NCBI GenBank assembly: GCA_020852255.1
Contig: JADZBD010000024.1
Coordinates: 1-64,000 of the forward strand
Length of the DNA stretch: 64,000 nucleotides
From: Bacteroidia bacterium
GTDB lineage: Bacteria; Bacteroidota; Bacteroidia; JADZBD01
Reading direction: 5' to 3'
Within the stretch, counting starts at the first letter, position 1; every line of letters starts with the position of its first letter. The notes beneath the pieces were generated by a model that did no database searches, was not told where the DNA came from, and saw nothing but the letters and a program-made list of their open reading frames with translations. A program made the position numbers and the translations under genes. This document shows, in pieces, positions 63,040 through 64,000 of the stretch.

Positions 63040-64000
63040 TCAGCTCTTTCTGTCCGCTTTGCGGAATGAATAAATTCTCTCAATTATATCCACCACCTTC
63101 ATTCCCTCCAGCGCATTCGTTGTTATTATATTTTTCCCTTTCAGCGCATCCACCACATTTTGAATCATGAGGTGATGATTATTGGCGGAGCCCTTATATG
63201 AACCGTAGTCGTTTGCCGGCGCAGTTTCAGCAAGCACCGGCAACTTATAATCCCTGATATGACAATACTCCACCTGATCCATATACTGACCTCCTACTTT
63301 CAGGCTGCCCTTGCTTCCGACCACGGATATGCTGCTCTCCATATTTTTATCCCAAACGGAAGTGCTGTAATTGATACATCCCATGCCTCCGTTAACGAAA
63401 CGGAAATTCACAAATCCGGAATCCTCAAATTCCGTGAGCTCCCGGTGAGTGAAGTCACTGAATTTTGCCTGGATATCGGTGATATCCCCGAAAATCCAGT
63501 AGAGCAGATCTATCCAGTGCGAGAATTGCGTAAAAAGAGTTCCGCCGTCCAATTCCTGCGTACCTTTCCAGCTTCCCCGCTTGTAATACCGCTCATCGCG
63601 GTTCCAGTAGCAGTTGAGCTGCACCATAAAAACATCACCAATGATTTTCCGGGAAACTATATCCTTCAGCCAAACACTTGGGGGAGAATACCGGTTCTGC
63701 ATCACACAAAAAACCTGTTTGTGGTTCTGCAGGGCTTTGTGCAGGATCTGTTCACAATCCTGCCGGTGGAGGGCCATTGGCTTTTCCACCACCACATGTT
63801 TGCCAAGATCGAGCAGTGCCTTGCTTTGAGAAGCGTGAAGGCCGTTCGGGGTACATACACATACCACTTCAATTTCCGGATGCATTTTCAACATTTCCTC
63901 CACAGAGGAATAAAAGGGTTCCTGAAGAGAATCCAGTCCCAACGATGCTTTAGGTGCATTATCGCAAACGGCTACCAGTTCACAATCCGGATTGCGTCGA
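63040..64000 (-). CDS. Gfo/Idh/MocA oxidoreductase, WbpB/WlbA-like (5' end outside window)
   Basis: About 319 C-terminal residues; the frame is open to the window edge and the N-terminal GxGxxG Rossmann motif lies outside. The visible part starts with RRNPDCELVAVCD, then VCVCTPNGLHASQS, VEKPMAL and a C-terminal domain with MQNRYSPPSVWLKD, GSWKGTQELDGGTLFTQFSHWIDLL, the pattern of UDP-GlcNAcA 3-dehydrogenases (WbpB/WlbA). These start the conversion to a 3-amino sugar acid. Same strand and 1 nt from the dehydrogenase, so they form one operon that continues out of the window. Confidence 0.9.
   Translation of the reverse strand, partial: RRNPDCELVAVCDNAPKASLGLDSLQEPFYSSVEEMLKMHPEIEVVCVCTPNGLHASQSKALLDLGKHVVVEKPMALHRQDCEQILHKALQNHKQVFCVMQNRYSPPSVWLKDIVSRKIIGDVFMVQLNCYWNRDERYYKRGSWKGTQELDGGTLFTQFSHWIDLLYWIFGDITDIQAKFSDFTHRELTEFEDSGFVNFRFVNGGMGCINYSTSVWDKNMESSISVVGSKGSLKVGGQYMDQVEYCHIRDYKLPVLAETAPANDYGSYKGSANNHHLMIQNVVDALKGKNIITTNALEGMKVVDIIERIYSFRKADRKS

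Overview
The window is a piece of a Bacteroidota chromosome. The reasons are eight predicted type IX secretion (T9SS) cargo proteins with either a gliding-motility (CHU_C, type B) or a Por-type (type A) C-terminal sorting domain, PKD and SprB repeats, DUF4294, a fused E1 alpha/beta 2-oxoacid dehydrogenase, few Shine-Dalgarno sequences, and many exact copies of the Bacteroidota -7 promoter motif TAnnTTTG in front of genes. I cannot name the genus. No phage, insertion sequence, CRISPR array or integron was seen; this looks like stable chromosome with a large cell-surface component.

Layout. 1-141: GC-rich 56-bp tandem repeat at the window edge. 247-840: DUF4294 gene. 913-4136 (minus): thrS-infC-rpmI-rplT translation operon, with infC apparently starting at an AUA codon. 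4240-5594 (minus): a lipoprotein and a small membrane-anchored protein. 5844-12758 (minus): two tandem copies of a two-gene cassette, each a small secreted HMA-like protein followed by a giant PKD-repeat T9SS cargo. 12898-17074: aerobic phenylacetyl-CoA epoxidase genes (paaABCD then idi on minus, paaE divergent on plus). 17062-23000: YD-repeat protein, prolyl oligopeptidase, UPF0316-like membrane protein, Fe-S cluster-type protein and a membrane-anchored GltB-like FMN protein. 23040-27527 (plus): E1 alpha/beta fusion, murQ, secreted protein. 27544-30363 (minus): aroB-aroA-NUDIX.

30500-43017 is rich in secreted proteins: an M4 metalloprotease, an SBBP-type beta-propeller protein, a SprB-repeat protein, an NlpC/P60 hydrolase and a type A cargo, with a tRNA-Leu(UAG) in between. 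43072-48955 holds an ACP phosphodiesterase, a PAP2-like membrane protein, an operon joining an M61/PDZ peptidase to a LytS kinase and LytTR regulator, and an M23/LysM hydrolase. 48961-54979 holds a WG-repeat protein, two very small proteins, a CoA-type NUDIX hydrolase, pyrF and prfA. 55010-64000 is a surface-polysaccharide region (PHP phosphatase, WbpP-like epimerase, rfbB, TviB/WbpA-like dehydrogenase, WbpB-like oxidoreductase cut by the window end), interrupted by two T9SS cargos, one of them a CotH-type kinase.

Functionally, the housekeeping genes sit in tight, translationally overlapping operons, while the secreted genes mostly stand alone with their own promoters or terminators. The sugar-nucleotide genes next to the T9SS cargos could supply the anionic polysaccharide to which such cargos are anchored in relatives; that link is inference.
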